Part shown: positions 18,445-28,333 of the stretch, piece by piece
Numbering within the stretch: position 1 is the stretch's first letter
How the letters are laid out: the number at the start of each line of letters is the position of its first letter
Source of the DNA: an uncultured Cellulomonas sp.
GTDB lineage: Bacteria; Actinomycetota; Actinomycetes; Actinomycetales; Cellulomonadaceae
Assembly (NCBI RefSeq): GCF_947494015.1
Contig: NZ_CANLTL010000009.1
Span: 124,001 to 188,000, forward strand
DNA length: 64,000 nucleotides
Direction: 5' to 3'
The notes under the pieces: model-generated
Seen by the model: the letters and a program-made list of their open reading frames with translations, nothing else
Databases searched by the model: none
What the model was told of the DNA's origin: nothing
Made by a program: the position numbers and the translations under genes

Positions 18445-18909
18445 ATGAGCGACCTCTTCGGTGCCGGGTCGGCGATGTTCCTGGGCACCTACACGCCCCG
18501 GCTCGACGACAAGGGCCGCCTGATCCTTCCCGCCAAGTTCCGGGGGCAGCTCGCCCCGGGGCTCGTCATGACCCGCGGCCAGGAGCGCTGCCTGTTCCTG
18601 CTGCCGATCGAGGAGTTCCGCCGGATGCACGACCAGATCCGCCGGGCCCCGGTCACCAGCAAGCAGGCGCGCGACTACCTGCGGGTCTTCCTGTCCGGTG
18701 CCAGCGACGAGCTGCCCGACAAGCAGGGCCGGATCTCCATCCCGCCGACCCTGCGCACGTACGCAGGGCTGGACCGGGACGTCGCCGTCATCGGCGCCGG
18801 GACCCGGGTCGAGATCTGGGACCTGGCGGCCTGGGAGCGGTACCTGGCCGAGCAGGAGTCCGGATACGCCGACACCGCCGAGGAGGTCTTCCCCGACGGA
18901 CCGTTCTGA
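18445..18909 (+). CDS. mraZ: Transcriptional regulator MraZ
   Basis: 154 residues with two AbrB-like SpoVT motifs: [18 protein letters not shown] and [17 protein letters not shown]. It is the first gene of the dcw cluster and represses its own promoter in other bacteria. The start ATG 18445 ([14 protein letters not shown]) has GGGGGAGG upstream. Many homologues start at the later MFLGTY (ATG 18475), which lacks a good site here, so the 10-residue extension is probable but not certain. Confidence 0.95.
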   Translation: MSDLFGAGSAMFLGTYTPRLDDKGRLILPAKFRGQLAPGLVMTRGQERCLFLLPIEEFRRMHDQIRRAPVTSKQARDYLRVFLSGASDELPDKQGRISIPPTLRTYAGLDRDVAVIGAGTRVEIWDLAAWERYLAEQESGYADTAEEVFPDGPF

Positions 18910-19003
18910 CCACGCGCGTGGGCACCCGTGCCACCGCCCGGTGAGGTCTCCTCCCGCCTCGTCTGACGCACTTCCCCGGCGCCAGAGGGTCGGAGGGGGA
19001 CCT

Positions 19004-19030
19004 GGCCGGACGGCGGAGGGCCGTCCGGCC
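19004..19030 (+). promoter_or_regulatory. Hairpin in the mraZ-rsmH gap
   Basis: GGCCGGACGGC, 5-nt loop, GCCGTCCGGCC: a perfect 11-bp stem 95 bp after the mraZ stop, followed by GCCCCC and a pyrimidine-rich tract (about 19041-19091). It may attenuate read-through from mraZ into the cluster. Confidence 0.5.
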
Positions 19031-19108
19031 GCCCCCGCACCCGTCCCACCACCTCCACCACCTCCCACCCCCCCCGTCCCACCGCCTCCCCAGCACCTGG
19101 AGCACCCC

Positions 19109-20101
19109 ATGAGCGAGCCGCGCGAGACGGCGGACCGGCACACGCCGGTCCTGCTCGACCGCTGCGTCGAGCTGCTCGCGCCCGCGCTGGAGCAGCCCGG
19201 GGCCGTCCTGGTGGACTGCACCCTCGGCATGGGCGGGCACACCGAGGCGGTGCTCGAGCGGCTCGCCGGCGTGCGGGTCATCGGGCTGGACCGCGACCGC
19301 CAGGCCCTGGACCTCGCCGGTCGCCGGCTGGCCCGGTTCGGTGACCGCTTCGAGGGGGTGCACGCGGTGTACGACGAGATCGGCGACGTCCTGGCCGAGC
19401 GCGACCTGCCTGCGGTCCAGGGCGTGCTGATGGACCTCGGGGTCTCGTCCCTGCAGCTCGACGAGGCCGAGCGCGGGTTCTCCTACGCCCACGACGCCCC
19501 GCTGGACATGCGGATGGACTCCTCCGGCGGCCTGACCGCCGCCGACGTGCTGAACACCTACGACGAGCGCGAGCTCGCCCGGGTGCTGCGCGAGTACGGC
19601 GAGGAGCGGTTCGCGGCCCGGATCGCCCGCAACGTCGTGCGGGCCCGTGCGACCCGTCCGCTGACCCGGACCGGCGAGCTCGTCGACATCCTGCGGGCGA
19701 GCATCCCCGCCGCCACGCGCAAGACCGGTGGCAACCCGGCCAAGCGCTCGTTCCAGGCGCTGCGGATCGAGGTCAACGCCGAGCTCGAGGTGCTCGGCCG
19801 AGCGGTCCCGGCGGCGATCGAGGCGCTGGCCGTCGGCGGCCGGATCGTGGTCGAGGCGTACCACTCGCTCGAGGACCGGATCGTCAAGCGGGCGTTCGCG
19901 GCCGGCGCGACGTCCAGCGCCCCCGACGGGCTGCCGGTCGTGCCCGAGACCCACCTGCCCTACCTGCGGCTGGTGACCCGTGGCGCCGAGGAGGCGCCGC
20001 CCGACGAGCGCGAGCACAACCCGCGCTCGGCGTCGGTGCGCCTGCGCGCCGCCGAACGTCTTCGTCCCACACCCGATCACCTCCGGGGGGTGCGCCCATG
20101 A
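19109..20101 (+). CDS. rsmH: 16S rRNA (cytosine-1402-N4)-methyltransferase
   Basis: 330 residues. [13 protein letters not shown] at the N-terminus, SAM-binding [45 protein letters not shown], and C-terminal [13 protein letters not shown] and [18 protein letters not shown] motifs are all present. It methylates C1402 in the ribosomal P site. The ATG at 19109 follows a 199-bp gap after mraZ that lacks a strong purine-rich site (CACCTGGAGCACC is the best). The stop overlaps ftsL by 4 nt. Confidence 0.96.
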   Translation: MSEPRETADRHTPVLLDRCVELLAPALEQPGAVLVDCTLGMGGHTEAVLERLAGVRVIGLDRDRQALDLAGRRLARFGDRFEGVHAVYDEIGDVLAERDLPAVQGVLMDLGVSSLQLDEAERGFSYAHDAPLDMRMDSSGGLTAADVLNTYDERELARVLREYGEERFAARIARNVVRARATRPLTRTGELVDILRASIPAATRKTGGNPAKRSFQALRIEVNAELEVLGRAVPAAIEALAVGGRIVVEAYHSLEDRIVKRAFAAGATSSAPDGLPVVPETHLPYLRLVTRGAEEAPPDEREHNPRSASVRLRAAERLRPTPDHLRGVRP

Positions 20102-20523
20102 GTGCTCTGCCGCAGTCCTTCGCCCCGGCGCCGCGGCCGGTCCCGGCGCCGCCCGGTCCGTCGCGGTCCCGCACGCCGGGGTCCCGGCTCCGGGTCGTCC
20201 GGGCGCCCGAGCACCACCGCACCCGGGTGCCGTTCGTGCTGCTCTGCATCGCGATCCTGGCCGGCGCACTGCTCGGCGCGCTCGTGCTGAACACGTCGAT
20301 GGCCAGCGCGGCGTACGACAAGCACCGGATGGAGGTCGAGCTCGCCGGACTGTCCCGCACCGAGCAGTCGCTGCAGACCAGCATCGACGCGCACAAGGCG
20401 CCGCAGCAGCTCGCCGCGTCGGCCCGCGCGCTGGGTCTGGTCCAGGCCCCGCCGTCGGCCTACCTGCGCCTGTCCGACGGGGCCGTGCTGGGTACCCCGA
20501 CCCCGGCGGGAGCCGGCGGGTGA
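20098..20523 (+). CDS. ftsL: Cell division protein FtsL
   Basis: A 141-residue bitopic membrane protein. A Pro/Arg-rich cytoplasmic N-terminus is followed by one transmembrane helix (about 44-66, [21 protein letters not shown]) and a periplasmic coiled-coil segment ([18 protein letters not shown]), ending in [17 protein letters not shown]. Sequence conservation in this family is low. The call rests on topology, length and position between rsmH and ftsI with ATGA and GTGA overlaps. It bridges FtsQ and FtsWI in the divisome. Confidence 0.85.
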   Translation: MSALPQSFAPAPRPVPAPPGPSRSRTPGSRLRVVRAPEHHRTRVPFVLLCIAILAGALLGALVLNTSMASAAYDKHRMEVELAGLSRTEQSLQTSIDAHKAPQQLAASARALGLVQAPPSAYLRLSDGAVLGTPTPAGAGG

Positions 20524-22562
20524 CCGGTCGCGACCCCGGCCGCGGGCGGGTGGCGACCCCCCGGCCCGCCGCGCGCCCCACGCCCGCACCCCGCCCGACA
20601 GGGACGACGACGACGCCCGCTCGCGCCACGCGGACCGCGTCACCCGGTGCCCGCACCGCCCCGGCCGGCGCCCGCACGGCGTCGACCGCCGGCCGCGGGG
20701 CCACCCGCGGTGCGGCGAGAACCGCCACCACCGAACGGCCCACCGCGCGCACGCTGGCCCGGGCCGCGACCTCCGTCGAGACGCGCGGCGCCGCGGTGAC
20801 CGGCGGCGCCGTCCCGGCCGCCGCGGACCCGGACCGCCGCCACCGCGTGCTGCTGGGCATCGCGCTCGCGCTGCTCGTCGTCTTCGCCGGACGGCTCTTC
20901 TACGTCCAGGGCCTGGCCGGGTCGGCGGTGGCGGCCACGGCGCTCGAGGAGCGCATGAGCACCGCGACGCTGGTCGCCCCGCGGGGACAGATCACCGACG
21001 CCGAGGGCGTCGCGCTGGCCACCACGGTCGAGCGCTACGTGCTCTGGGTGAACCAGGCCCAGATCGCGACTTTCAAGCGGACCGTCAACGGGACGGTCGT
21101 CGCCGAGGGCCCGGCCGGAGCCGCGCAGATCCTCGCGCCGCTGCTCGACGTCGACGCCGGCGAGCTCGGCTTCCAGCTCACCGGCGACAGGACGTACGTC
21201 GAGATCCGCCGCGGGGTGCTGCCCGAGGTGTGGCGCGCCATCCGGCAGGAGGGGATCACGGGGGTCGAGGCGGACCGCGCCGACGAGCGCATCTACCCGG
21301 CCGGCTCGGTCGCCGGCAACGTCGTCGGCTTCCTCAACCAGGACGGCGAGGCCCTCGCCGGCCTGGAGCGGGCGCTGGACGACGAGCTCACCGGCGTCGA
21401 CGGCACGTACCGGTACGAGCGCGGCGCGGGCGGGCAGGAGATCCCGGGCGGCGCACGCGAGCAGACGCCCGCCCAGCCGGGTCACGACGTGCGCACGACC
21501 ATCTGGCGCGACCTGCAGTGGAAGGCCCAGGAGGCGGTCGACCAGCAGCTGGTGGAGACCGGCTCGGACTCCGCCGCGCTCGTGGCGATGAAGGTCGACA
21601 CCGGGGAGATCCTCGCGCTGGTGGACTCCGGGGCCGTCGACCCCAACGAGCCCGGCCGGACGCCGGCCGACCGGCGCGGGTCCCGCGCCATCTCCGACGT
21701 GTTCGAGCCGGGGTCGACCGCCAAGGTCATCACCATGGCGGCCGCCATCGAGAGCGGGATCACCGACCCGTACCAGCCGTGGGAGGTGCCCTACACGTAC
21801 ACGACCGCCAACGGGCAGACCTTCAAGGACTCTCACGAGCACGGCCTGGAGAAGCTCACGACCACCGGGATCCTCGCCGAGTCGTCCAACACGGGCACCG
21901 TCATGCTCGGTCAGCAGATCCCCGAGCAGGTCCGCTACGACTACCTCGCCAAGTTCGGCTTCGGCACCCCGACCGGCCTGGAGCTCCAGAACGAGTCCGC
22001 GGGGATCCTGCACCCCGTGGACGCCTGGGACGGGCGCACCAAGTACGCCGTCCTGTTCGGCCAGGGCGTGTCCGTCAACGCGGTCCAGGCGACCCAGGTC
22101 TTCGCGACCATCGCCAACGGCGGCGTCCGGATGCCGGCCCACCTGGTCCGGGACGTCACCGCGCCGGACGGCACGGTCACCGCCGCCCCGCCGGGGGAGG
22201 GCACCCGGGTGGTGTCCGAGGCGACGGCGGACACCGTGCTGACCATGCTGGAGAGCGCCGTCGACGAGGGCACCGGCTCCAAGGCCGCCATCCCGGGCTA
22301 CCGCGTCGCGGGCAAGACCGGGACCGCGCAGTCCTGGGGCTCGGACGGGCGCACGGGCATCACGGCGTCGTTCATCGGCGTGGCGCCGGCGGACGACCCC
22401 CAGATCGCGGTGGCGGTCATCATGCACAACCCGCGCACCTCCGAGTGGGGCGGTGACGTCGCCGCACCGGTGTTCAGCGAGGTGGCCGGGTTCGCGCTGC
22501 AGATGCTCTCGGTGCCGCCGACCGGCGCGCCGGCGACCCTCTTCCCCACGACCTACGAGTGA
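20520..22562 (+). CDS. ftsI: Septal peptidoglycan transpeptidase (class B PBP)
   Basis: 680 residues. An unusually long, disordered cytoplasmic N-terminus (about 1-110, rich in Ala, Thr, Arg and Pro with ARTA-like repeats) precedes one transmembrane helix (about 112-135). The pedestal domain (PRGQITDAEGVALA) and the transpeptidase follow, with all three penicillin-binding motifs: S399-TAK, S455-SN and K599-TG. It cross-links septal peptidoglycan and works with FtsW. It shares a GTGA overlap with ftsL. The first confidently aligned residues begin around the transmembrane helix, so a later start cannot be excluded, though no better one is seen. Confidence 0.95.
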   Translation: MTGRDPGRGRVATPRPAARPTPAPRPTGTTTTPARATRTASPGARTAPAGARTASTAGRGATRGAARTATTERPTARTLARAATSVETRGAAVTGGAVPAAADPDRRHRVLLGIALALLVVFAGRLFYVQGLAGSAVAATALEERMSTATLVAPRGQITDAEGVALATTVERYVLWVNQAQIATFKRTVNGTVVAEGPAGAAQILAPLLDVDAGELGFQLTGDRTYVEIRRGVLPEVWRAIRQEGITGVEADRADERIYPAGSVAGNVVGFLNQDGEALAGLERALDDELTGVDGTYRYERGAGGQEIPGGAREQTPAQPGHDVRTTIWRDLQWKAQEAVDQQLVETGSDSAALVAMKVDTGEILALVDSGAVDPNEPGRTPADRRGSRAISDVFEPGSTAKVITMAAAIESGITDPYQPWEVPYTYTTANGQTFKDSHEHGLEKLTTTGILAESSNTGTVMLGQQIPEQVRYDYLAKFGFGTPTGLELQNESAGILHPVDAWDGRTKYAVLFGQGVSVNAVQATQVFATIANGGVRMPAHLVRDVTAPDGTVTAAPPGEGTRVVSEATADTVLTMLESAVDEGTGSKAAIPGYRVAGKTGTAQSWGSDGRTGITASFIGVAPADDPQIAVAVIMHNPRTSEWGGDVAAPVFSEVAGFALQMLSVPPTGAPATLFPTTYE

Positions 22563-22605
22563 GGCAGGCCATGCCCCGCGCCGGGGCGGGCCGGTGCGCC
22601 CGCGG

Positions 22606-22611
22606 TAGATT
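22606..22611 (+). promoter_or_regulatory. -10 box of a leaderless murE promoter
   Basis: TAGATT ends 6 nt before the murE ATG in an otherwise GC-only interval, giving an internal leaderless transcript start in the dcw cluster. No -35 is visible. Confidence 0.6.
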
Positions 22612-22617
22612 TCTCGC

Positions 22618-24198
22618 ATGACGTCCCCGCACGCCCTGATGCGTCCTGCGCATCCCTCGGCCCACGGGATCGTCGACCTCGCGGCCGCCTTCGACCTGCG
22701 CACCGCCGACCCGGGCCCGGCCGACGTCGTGCTGACCGGCCTGACCCACGCGAGCTCGGACGTGCGGCCCGGCGACCTGTTCGTCGCGCTGCAGGGCTTC
22801 CGGGCGCACGGCGCCACCTTCGCACCGGCCGCCGTCGACGCCGGTGCGGTGGCCGTGCTCACCGACGCCGCCGGCGCCGCGCACTGCCAGGGTCTGGGCG
22901 TGCCGGTCCTGGTCGCGGACGACCCCCGCGGCCTGCTCGGGGACGTCGCGGCCTGGATGCACGGCCACCCCGCGCGCGAGCTGGTCACGGTCGGCGTCAC
23001 CGGCACCAACGGCAAGACCACGACCACCTACTTCGTGGACGCCGCGCTGCGTGCCGTGCACGCCACCACGGCCCTGCTCGGCACGGTCGAGCTGCGGATC
23101 GGGGACACCGCGATCGACAGCCCGCGGACCACCGTCGAGGCACCCGCCCTGCACGCGCTGCTGCGGCTGGCCCGGGAGCGGGACGCGGGCGCGGTGACCA
23201 TGGAGGTGTCCAGCCACGCGCTCGCGCTCGGTCGCGTGCACGGCCTGACGTTCGACGTCGTGGGCTTCACGAACCTCCAGCGCGACCACCTCGACTTCCA
23301 CGGCGACATGGACGGCTACTTCGCCGACAAGGCGCGTCTGTTCGCGCCCGGGCAGGCCGCCCGCGGCGTCGTCGTGGTGGACGACGAGTGGGGCCGGCGG
23401 CTGGCCGCGACGGCCGACATCCCGGTCGAGTCGGTGGCGACCCACGTCGGGACGCCGCAGACCGACACCGCGGACTGGGCCGTCGTCGACGCCACGATCG
23501 GCCTGGACGGCGTCGGCTCCACGTTCACGCTGCGGGGTCCGGACGGCGTCCGGCACCCGGCGACGAGCCCGCTGCCCGGACTGGTCAACGTGTCCAACGC
23601 CGCGCTGGCGATCGTGCTCGCGCACCGCGCCGGCGTCCCGCTGGACGTGGCGATCACCGCGGTCGGCACGGCCGGCGCGATCCCCGGCCGGATGGAGCGC
23701 GTCGTGGAGCGGGCTGCCGGCCGGCCGCTCGCGCTCGTCGACTACGCCCACACCCCCGACGCCCTCGTGCTCGCGCTGGAGGCGGTCCGCCCGATCACCC
23801 CCGGCCGGCTCATCATCGTCTTCGGGTCCGACGGCGACCGCGACCAGGGCAAGCGCCCCCTCATGGGCGAGATCGCCGCTCGGCTCGCCGACGTGCTCGT
23901 GGTGACCGACGAGAACCCCCGCTCGGAGGACCCGGCGTCCATCCGGGCCCAGATCCTCGCCGGGGCCCGGCGGACCCGCCCGGACGGCACCGACATCCAC
24001 GAGGCGACCTCACGCGCCGAGGCCATCCGGGCCGCGCTCGCGCTCGCCGACGACAAGGACACCATCATCATCACCGGCAAGGGGCACGAGCCCACCCAGG
24101 AGATCGCCGGGGTGTTCCACCGGTACAACGACCGGGACGTCCTGCTGGCCGCCACGGCGACATCCACCGACCCCGCGGCCCACGGAGCCGGCGAGTGA
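22618..24198 (+). CDS. murE: UDP-MurNAc-L-Ala-D-Glu diamino-acid ligase
   Basis: 526 residues, a cytoplasmic ATP-dependent ligase adding the third stem-peptide residue. Motifs: [19 protein letters not shown]-loop [46 protein letters not shown] and GKGHEP. The substrate-specificity loop reads [10 protein letters not shown] (E432-R435). Most diaminopimelate-specific enzymes have DNPR, so this differs by Asp to Glu. If the organism is Cellulomonas the residue added is likely L-ornithine. The gap from ftsI is 55 bp and a -10 box lies 6 nt before the ATG. Confidence 0.95.
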   Translation: MTSPHALMRPAHPSAHGIVDLAAAFDLRTADPGPADVVLTGLTHASSDVRPGDLFVALQGFRAHGATFAPAAVDAGAVAVLTDAAGAAHCQGLGVPVLVADDPRGLLGDVAAWMHGHPARELVTVGVTGTNGKTTTTYFVDAALRAVHATTALLGTVELRIGDTAIDSPRTTVEAPALHALLRLARERDAGAVTMEVSSHALALGRVHGLTFDVVGFTNLQRDHLDFHGDMDGYFADKARLFAPGQAARGVVVVDDEWGRRLAATADIPVESVATHVGTPQTDTADWAVVDATIGLDGVGSTFTLRGPDGVRHPATSPLPGLVNVSNAALAIVLAHRAGVPLDVAITAVGTAGAIPGRMERVVERAAGRPLALVDYAHTPDALVLALEAVRPITPGRLIIVFGSDGDRDQGKRPLMGEIAARLADVLVVTDENPRSEDPASIRAQILAGARRTRPDGTDIHEATSRAEAIRAALALADDKDTIIITGKGHEPTQEIAGVFHRYNDRDVLLAATATSTDPAAHGAGE

Positions 24199-25760
24199 TC
24201 GCGCTGACGGTCGCCGAGGTGGCCGCCGCGACCGGTGGACGGCTGCACCCCGACGGGCTCGACCCCGCCCGGATGGTGCACGGGCCGGTGGTCGTGGACT
24301 CCCGGCAGGTCGAGGCGGGGTCGCTCTTCGTGGCCCTGCCCGGCGAGCACGCGGACGGGCACGACTACGCCGCCGCCGCCGTGTCCGCCGGGGCCGCGCT
24401 CGTGCTCGGGGCGCGCCCGGTCACCGGGCCCGACGGCGCGGACCTGCCGGTCGTCGTCGTCGACGACGTCGAGCGTGCCCTCGGGGACCTCGCCCGCGAG
24501 GTCCTGCTCCGCCTGCGCACCGACGACGAGACCGGCGCGACGCGGCTGTCCGTCGTCGGCGTCACGGGCTCGGTCGGCAAGACGACGACCAAGGACCTGC
24601 TGCTCCAGCTGCTCACCCCGACCGGGCCGACGATCGCGCCGGTCGCGTCGTTCAACAACGAGATCGGCCTGCCGCTGACCGTCCTGCGCGCCGACGAGAG
24701 CACCCGCTACCTCGTGCTGGAGATGGGCGCGAGCGGCCTGGGGCACCTGACCTACCTCACCGGGATCGCGCCGCCGGACGTGTCGGTCGTCCTCGTCGTC
24801 GGCAGCGCGCACCTGGGCGAGTTCGGCGGCATCGAGGCGGTCGCCCGCGCCAAGTCCGAGATCGTCGCCGGGCTCGCCCCCGGCGGGGTGGCGGTGCTGA
24901 ACGCCGACGACATGCGGGTGGCCGCGATGGCCGACCTGGCGCCCGGCGACGTCACGACGTTCGGCACCACCGCCGGCGCCGACGTGCGCGCCACGGGGCT
25001 GCGGGTGGACCGGGCCGGGCGCGCGTCCTTCACGCTCACCGCGGGTGGCGCCCCGGCCGACGTCGCGCTGCGCCTGGTCGGCGAGCACCACGTCCACAAC
25101 GCGCTCGCCGCGGCCACCGTCGCCCTGCGCCTGGGTGTGCCGCTGGCCGACGTCGCCGAGCGTCTGTCCGGCGCCGGACCGCTCAGCCCGCACCGCATGC
25201 ACGTGGTCGAGCGTCCGGACGGCGTCACCGTCATCGACGACTCCTACAACGCCAACCCGGACTCGATGCGGGCCGCCCTGAAGACGCTCGCGATCGTCTC
25301 CGGCCGCGACCGGCGGTCCGTCGCCGTCCTCGGCGAGATGCTCGAGCTGGGCGAGGACCACCGCACGGCGCACGAGGCGCTCGGGCTGATGGTGGTCCGG
25401 CTCAACATCGGGCTGACCGTCGTGGTCGGCGCGGGCGCGCAGCCCATCGCCGACGGCGCCCTGCGCGAGGGCTCGTGGGGCGACGAGGTCGCGATGGTGG
25501 ACGACGTCGACTCCGCCGCGGCGTTCCTCGCCGACGAGCTGCGCCCGGGCGACGTCGTGCTCGTCAAGTCGTCCTACGGGGCCGGGCTGTGGCGGCTGGG
25601 GGACATCCTCACCGCGGCCGGCACACCGGACGGCGCGCCCGACGGCAGGACGGCCGGCACACCGGACGGCGCGCCCGACGGCAGGACGGCCGGCACGGCG
25701 GACGGCACGCCCGACGGCACGGCGGACGGCGCCGCGGAACCCGCGGGCACCGGCCGATGA
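24195..25760 (+). CDS. murF: UDP-MurNAc-tripeptide-D-Ala-D-Ala ligase
   Basis: 521 residues. It adds D-Ala-D-Ala to complete the UDP-MurNAc-pentapeptide. Motifs: [19 protein letters not shown]-loop [56 protein letters not shown] and LGEMLELG. The catalytic part ends with [18 protein letters not shown]. The last 47 residues or so (from about 475) are a Gly/Thr/Asp/Pro repeat encoded by tandem 36-bp units and are not part of the usual family. The GTG start overlaps the murE stop, and mraY overlaps the end. Confidence 0.95.
   Translation: MIALTVAEVAAATGGRLHPDGLDPARMVHGPVVVDSRQVEAGSLFVALPGEHADGHDYAAAAVSAGAALVLGARPVTGPDGADLPVVVVDDVERALGDLAREVLLRLRTDDETGATRLSVVGVTGSVGKTTTKDLLLQLLTPTGPTIAPVASFNNEIGLPLTVLRADESTRYLVLEMGASGLGHLTYLTGIAPPDVSVVLVVGSAHLGEFGGIEAVARAKSEIVAGLAPGGVAVLNADDMRVAAMADLAPGDVTTFGTTAGADVRATGLRVDRAGRASFTLTAGGAPADVALRLVGEHHVHNALAAATVALRLGVPLADVAERLSGAGPLSPHRMHVVERPDGVTVIDDSYNANPDSMRAALKTLAIVSGRDRRSVAVLGEMLELGEDHRTAHEALGLMVVRLNIGLTVVVGAGAQPIADGALREGSWGDEVAMVDDVDSAAAFLADELRPGDVVLVKSSYGAGLWRLGDILTAAGTPDGAPDGRTAGTPDGAPDGRTAGTADGTPDGTADGAAEPAGTGR
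25617..25688 (+). repeat. Two identical 36-bp tandem repeats at the murF 3' end
   Basis: Units at 25617-25652 and 25653-25688 are identical, and a degenerate third begins at 25689. Each encodes [12 protein letters not shown] in frame with MurF. The period is a multiple of three, so copy-number change keeps the frame. Confidence 0.95.
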
Positions 25761-26839
25761 GGGCGGTCCTCCTCTCGGGTGGCTTCGCGCTGGTCCTGTC
25801 CCTGCTCGGGACACCGCTGTTCATCCGCTTCCTCGTGCGCAAGCAGTACGGCCAGTTCATCCGCCAGGACGGTCCGACGGCCCACTTCACCAAGCGCGGG
25901 ACGCCCACGATGGGCGGCGTCGTCATCATCTCGGCGACCCTGATCGGGTGGGGCGCAGCGAGCGTGGTGACCGGCAACGTGCCGAGCGCCTCGGCGGTGC
26001 TCGTGCTGTTCCTCATGACCGGGCTCGGCGTCGTCGGCTTCCTCGACGACTTCATCAAGATCTCCCGGCAACGCAGCCTGGGCCTGCGCGCCCGCTGGAA
26101 GGTCGTGGGCCAGGGCCTGGTCGGCATCACGTTCGCCGTCGCTGCGCTGGGGTTCCCCAACGAGAACTTCCGCACCCCGGCGTCCACGCAGATCTCGTTC
26201 ATCCGGGACACCGGCCTGGACCTCGCCTTCGCCGGGGCCACCCTGGGGCTCATCCTGTTCGTGCTGTGGGCCAACTTCCTCATCACGGCGTGGTCGAACG
26301 CGGTCAACCTCACCGACGGGCTCGACGGCCTGGCGACCGGCGTCTCGCTGATCGTGTTCGGCGCCTACGTGATCGTGTGCGTCTGGCAGTCGAACCAGAG
26401 CTGCCAGTCGATCCTCACGGTGGGGCCGCGCTGCTACGAGACGCGTGATCCCCTGGACCTGGCGGTGGTGGCCGCGGCGATCACCGGGGCGTGCTTCGGG
26501 TTCCTGTGGTGGAACGCGAGCCCGGCGAAGATCTTCATGGGCGACACCGGATCGCTCGCGCTCGGTGGCGCGCTCGCGGGGCTGTCGATCCTGTCCCGCA
26601 CCGAGATCCTCGGCGCGATCGTCGGCGGGCTGTTCGTCCTCATCGTGCTCTCGGACGTCATCCAGATCGGCTTCTTCAAGATGACCGGCAAGCGCGTGTT
26701 CAAGATGGCGCCGCTGCACCACCACTTCGAGCTGTCCGGCTGGGGAGAGGTCACGATCGTCATCCGGTTCTGGATCATCGCCGGGCTGTTCGTCGCCGCC
26801 GGGATCGGCGTCTACTACGCCGAGTGGGTCGCGGGCTGA
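25757..26839 (+). CDS. mraY: Phospho-MurNAc-pentapeptide translocase (lipid I synthase)
   Basis: A 360-residue polytopic membrane enzyme (about ten helices) that transfers phospho-MurNAc-pentapeptide to undecaprenyl phosphate. Seen: [30 protein letters not shown] with the Mg-binding acids, [27 protein letters not shown], and the histidine cluster [14 protein letters not shown] loop with three cysteines ([16 protein letters not shown]) lies on the outer side. ATGA overlaps murF, TGATG overlaps murD. Confidence 0.97.
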   Translation: MRAVLLSGGFALVLSLLGTPLFIRFLVRKQYGQFIRQDGPTAHFTKRGTPTMGGVVIISATLIGWGAASVVTGNVPSASAVLVLFLMTGLGVVGFLDDFIKISRQRSLGLRARWKVVGQGLVGITFAVAALGFPNENFRTPASTQISFIRDTGLDLAFAGATLGLILFVLWANFLITAWSNAVNLTDGLDGLATGVSLIVFGAYVIVCVWQSNQSCQSILTVGPRCYETRDPLDLAVVAAAITGACFGFLWWNASPAKIFMGDTGSLALGGALAGLSILSRTEILGAIVGGLFVLIVLSDVIQIGFFKMTGKRVFKMAPLHHHFELSGWGEVTIVIRFWIIAGLFVAAGIGVYYAEWVAG

Positions 26840-28320
26840 TGGCGCCGCAGCCGGTGCAGCAGCCCCCGGTCCCCGGCCTGCCCCCGGGGCGCGTGCTGGT
26901 CGCCGGCCTCGGCGTCACCGGACGCGCCGTCGCGGCCGCGCTGCGGGGCCGGGGCGTCGACGTGACCACCGTGGACGCCCGCGAGCCCGGCGCGGACGTG
27001 GCCGACGTCGCCGCGCTCCTCGCCGACGACGGCCTGGCCGACGTCGGCCTCGTCGTCGCCTCGCCCGGCTGGCCGCCGACGTCGCCCCTGCTGCAGGCCG
27101 CGACCGGTCGGGGGCTGCCGGTGTGGAGCGAGGTCGAGCTCGCCTGGCGGCTGCGCACCGACCGCAGGCCCGGACCCGACGGCACCCACCGCGGGCCGGC
27201 GCCGTGGCTGGTGGTGACCGGCACCAACGGCAAGACCACGACGGTGGGCATGCTGGAGTCGATCCTGGCCGCCGCGGGCCGGCGCACCGCGGCGGTGGGC
27301 AACGTCGGCCGCCCGGTCGTCGACGCGGTCACCGACCCGGACCTCGACGTGCTCGCGGTCGAGCTGTCCAGCTTCCAGCTGCACTTCACCCACTCCATGT
27401 CCGCGCAGGCCGCGGCCGTGCTCAACGTCGCCGCCGACCACCTGGACTGGCACGGGACCGTGGAGGCGTACGCCGCCGACAAGGGCCGCATCTTCGAGCG
27501 GACGCAGGTCGCGTGCGTCTACAACAGCGCCGACCCGGTCACCGAGCGGCTCGTGCGGGACGCCGACGTCGTCGACGGGGCCGTCGCGGTCGGGTTCACC
27601 CTGGCCATGCCGTCCGTCGGCCAGGTCGGCCTGGTCGAGGACGTGCTGGTCGACCGCGGCTTCGCCACCCTGCGGCACACCCACGCTGCCGAGCTCGGCA
27701 CGCTCGCCGACCTGGCCCACCTGGGCAGCGGCGAGGCCACCGACCCGCGCACCGGGGCGGTGCCGTCGCACGTCGTCGCCGACGCGCTGGCCGCCGCCGC
27801 GCTCGCGCTCGCGCACGGGGTCGAGCCGGTCGCGGTGCGCGACGGCCTGCGGGCCTACGTCCCGGGCGCGCACCGCATCCAGACCGTCGCCGTGGCCCAG
27901 GGCGTCACGTACGTCGACGACTCCAAGGCGACCAACGCCCACGCCGCGGCGGCGTCGCTCGCGGCGTACCCGCCCGGGGGCGTGGTGTGGGTGGCCGGGG
28001 GACTGGCCAAGGGGGCGACCTTCGACGAGCTGGTGCGCGCCCGGGCCGACCGGCTGCGCGGCGTCGTGCTGATCGGCGTCGACCCGGGACCGCTGGCGCA
28101 GGCACTGGCCCGACACGCACCCGAGGTTCCCGTCGAGTCGATCGATCCCGGTGACACTGGGACGGTGATGACTCGCGCCGTCGACCAGGCCCGCCGGCTC
28201 GCCCGGCCGGGTGACACCGTGCTGCTCGCACCCGCCTGCGCCTCGATGGACCAGTTCGCCTCCTACGCCGAGCGCGGCGACGCCTTCGCGGCGGCCGCAC
28301 GCGCGCTCGGCGACCGGTGA
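26839..28320 (+). CDS. murD: UDP-MurNAc-L-alanine-D-glutamate ligase
   Basis: 493 residues. An N-terminal Rossmann-like domain (VLVAGLGVTGRAVAAAL) binds UDP-MurNAc-Ala. The central ATPase has [22 protein letters not shown] and NVAADHLDWHG. The C-terminal domain has DDSKATNAHAAAASL and LLAPACASMDQFASYAERGDAF. It adds D-Glu to the precursor. It shares a single base with the mraY stop (TGATG), and ftsW follows after 13 nt. Confidence 0.96.
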   Translation: MAPQPVQQPPVPGLPPGRVLVAGLGVTGRAVAAALRGRGVDVTTVDAREPGADVADVAALLADDGLADVGLVVASPGWPPTSPLLQAATGRGLPVWSEVELAWRLRTDRRPGPDGTHRGPAPWLVVTGTNGKTTTVGMLESILAAAGRRTAAVGNVGRPVVDAVTDPDLDVLAVELSSFQLHFTHSMSAQAAAVLNVAADHLDWHGTVEAYAADKGRIFERTQVACVYNSADPVTERLVRDADVVDGAVAVGFTLAMPSVGQVGLVEDVLVDRGFATLRHTHAAELGTLADLAHLGSGEATDPRTGAVPSHVVADALAAAALALAHGVEPVAVRDGLRAYVPGAHRIQTVAVAQGVTYVDDSKATNAHAAAASLAAYPPGGVVWVAGGLAKGATFDELVRARADRLRGVVLIGVDPGPLAQALARHAPEVPVESIDPGDTGTVMTRAVDQARRLARPGDTVLLAPACASMDQFASYAERGDAFAAAARALGDR

Positions 28321-28333
28321 GCCGGGGACCGTC

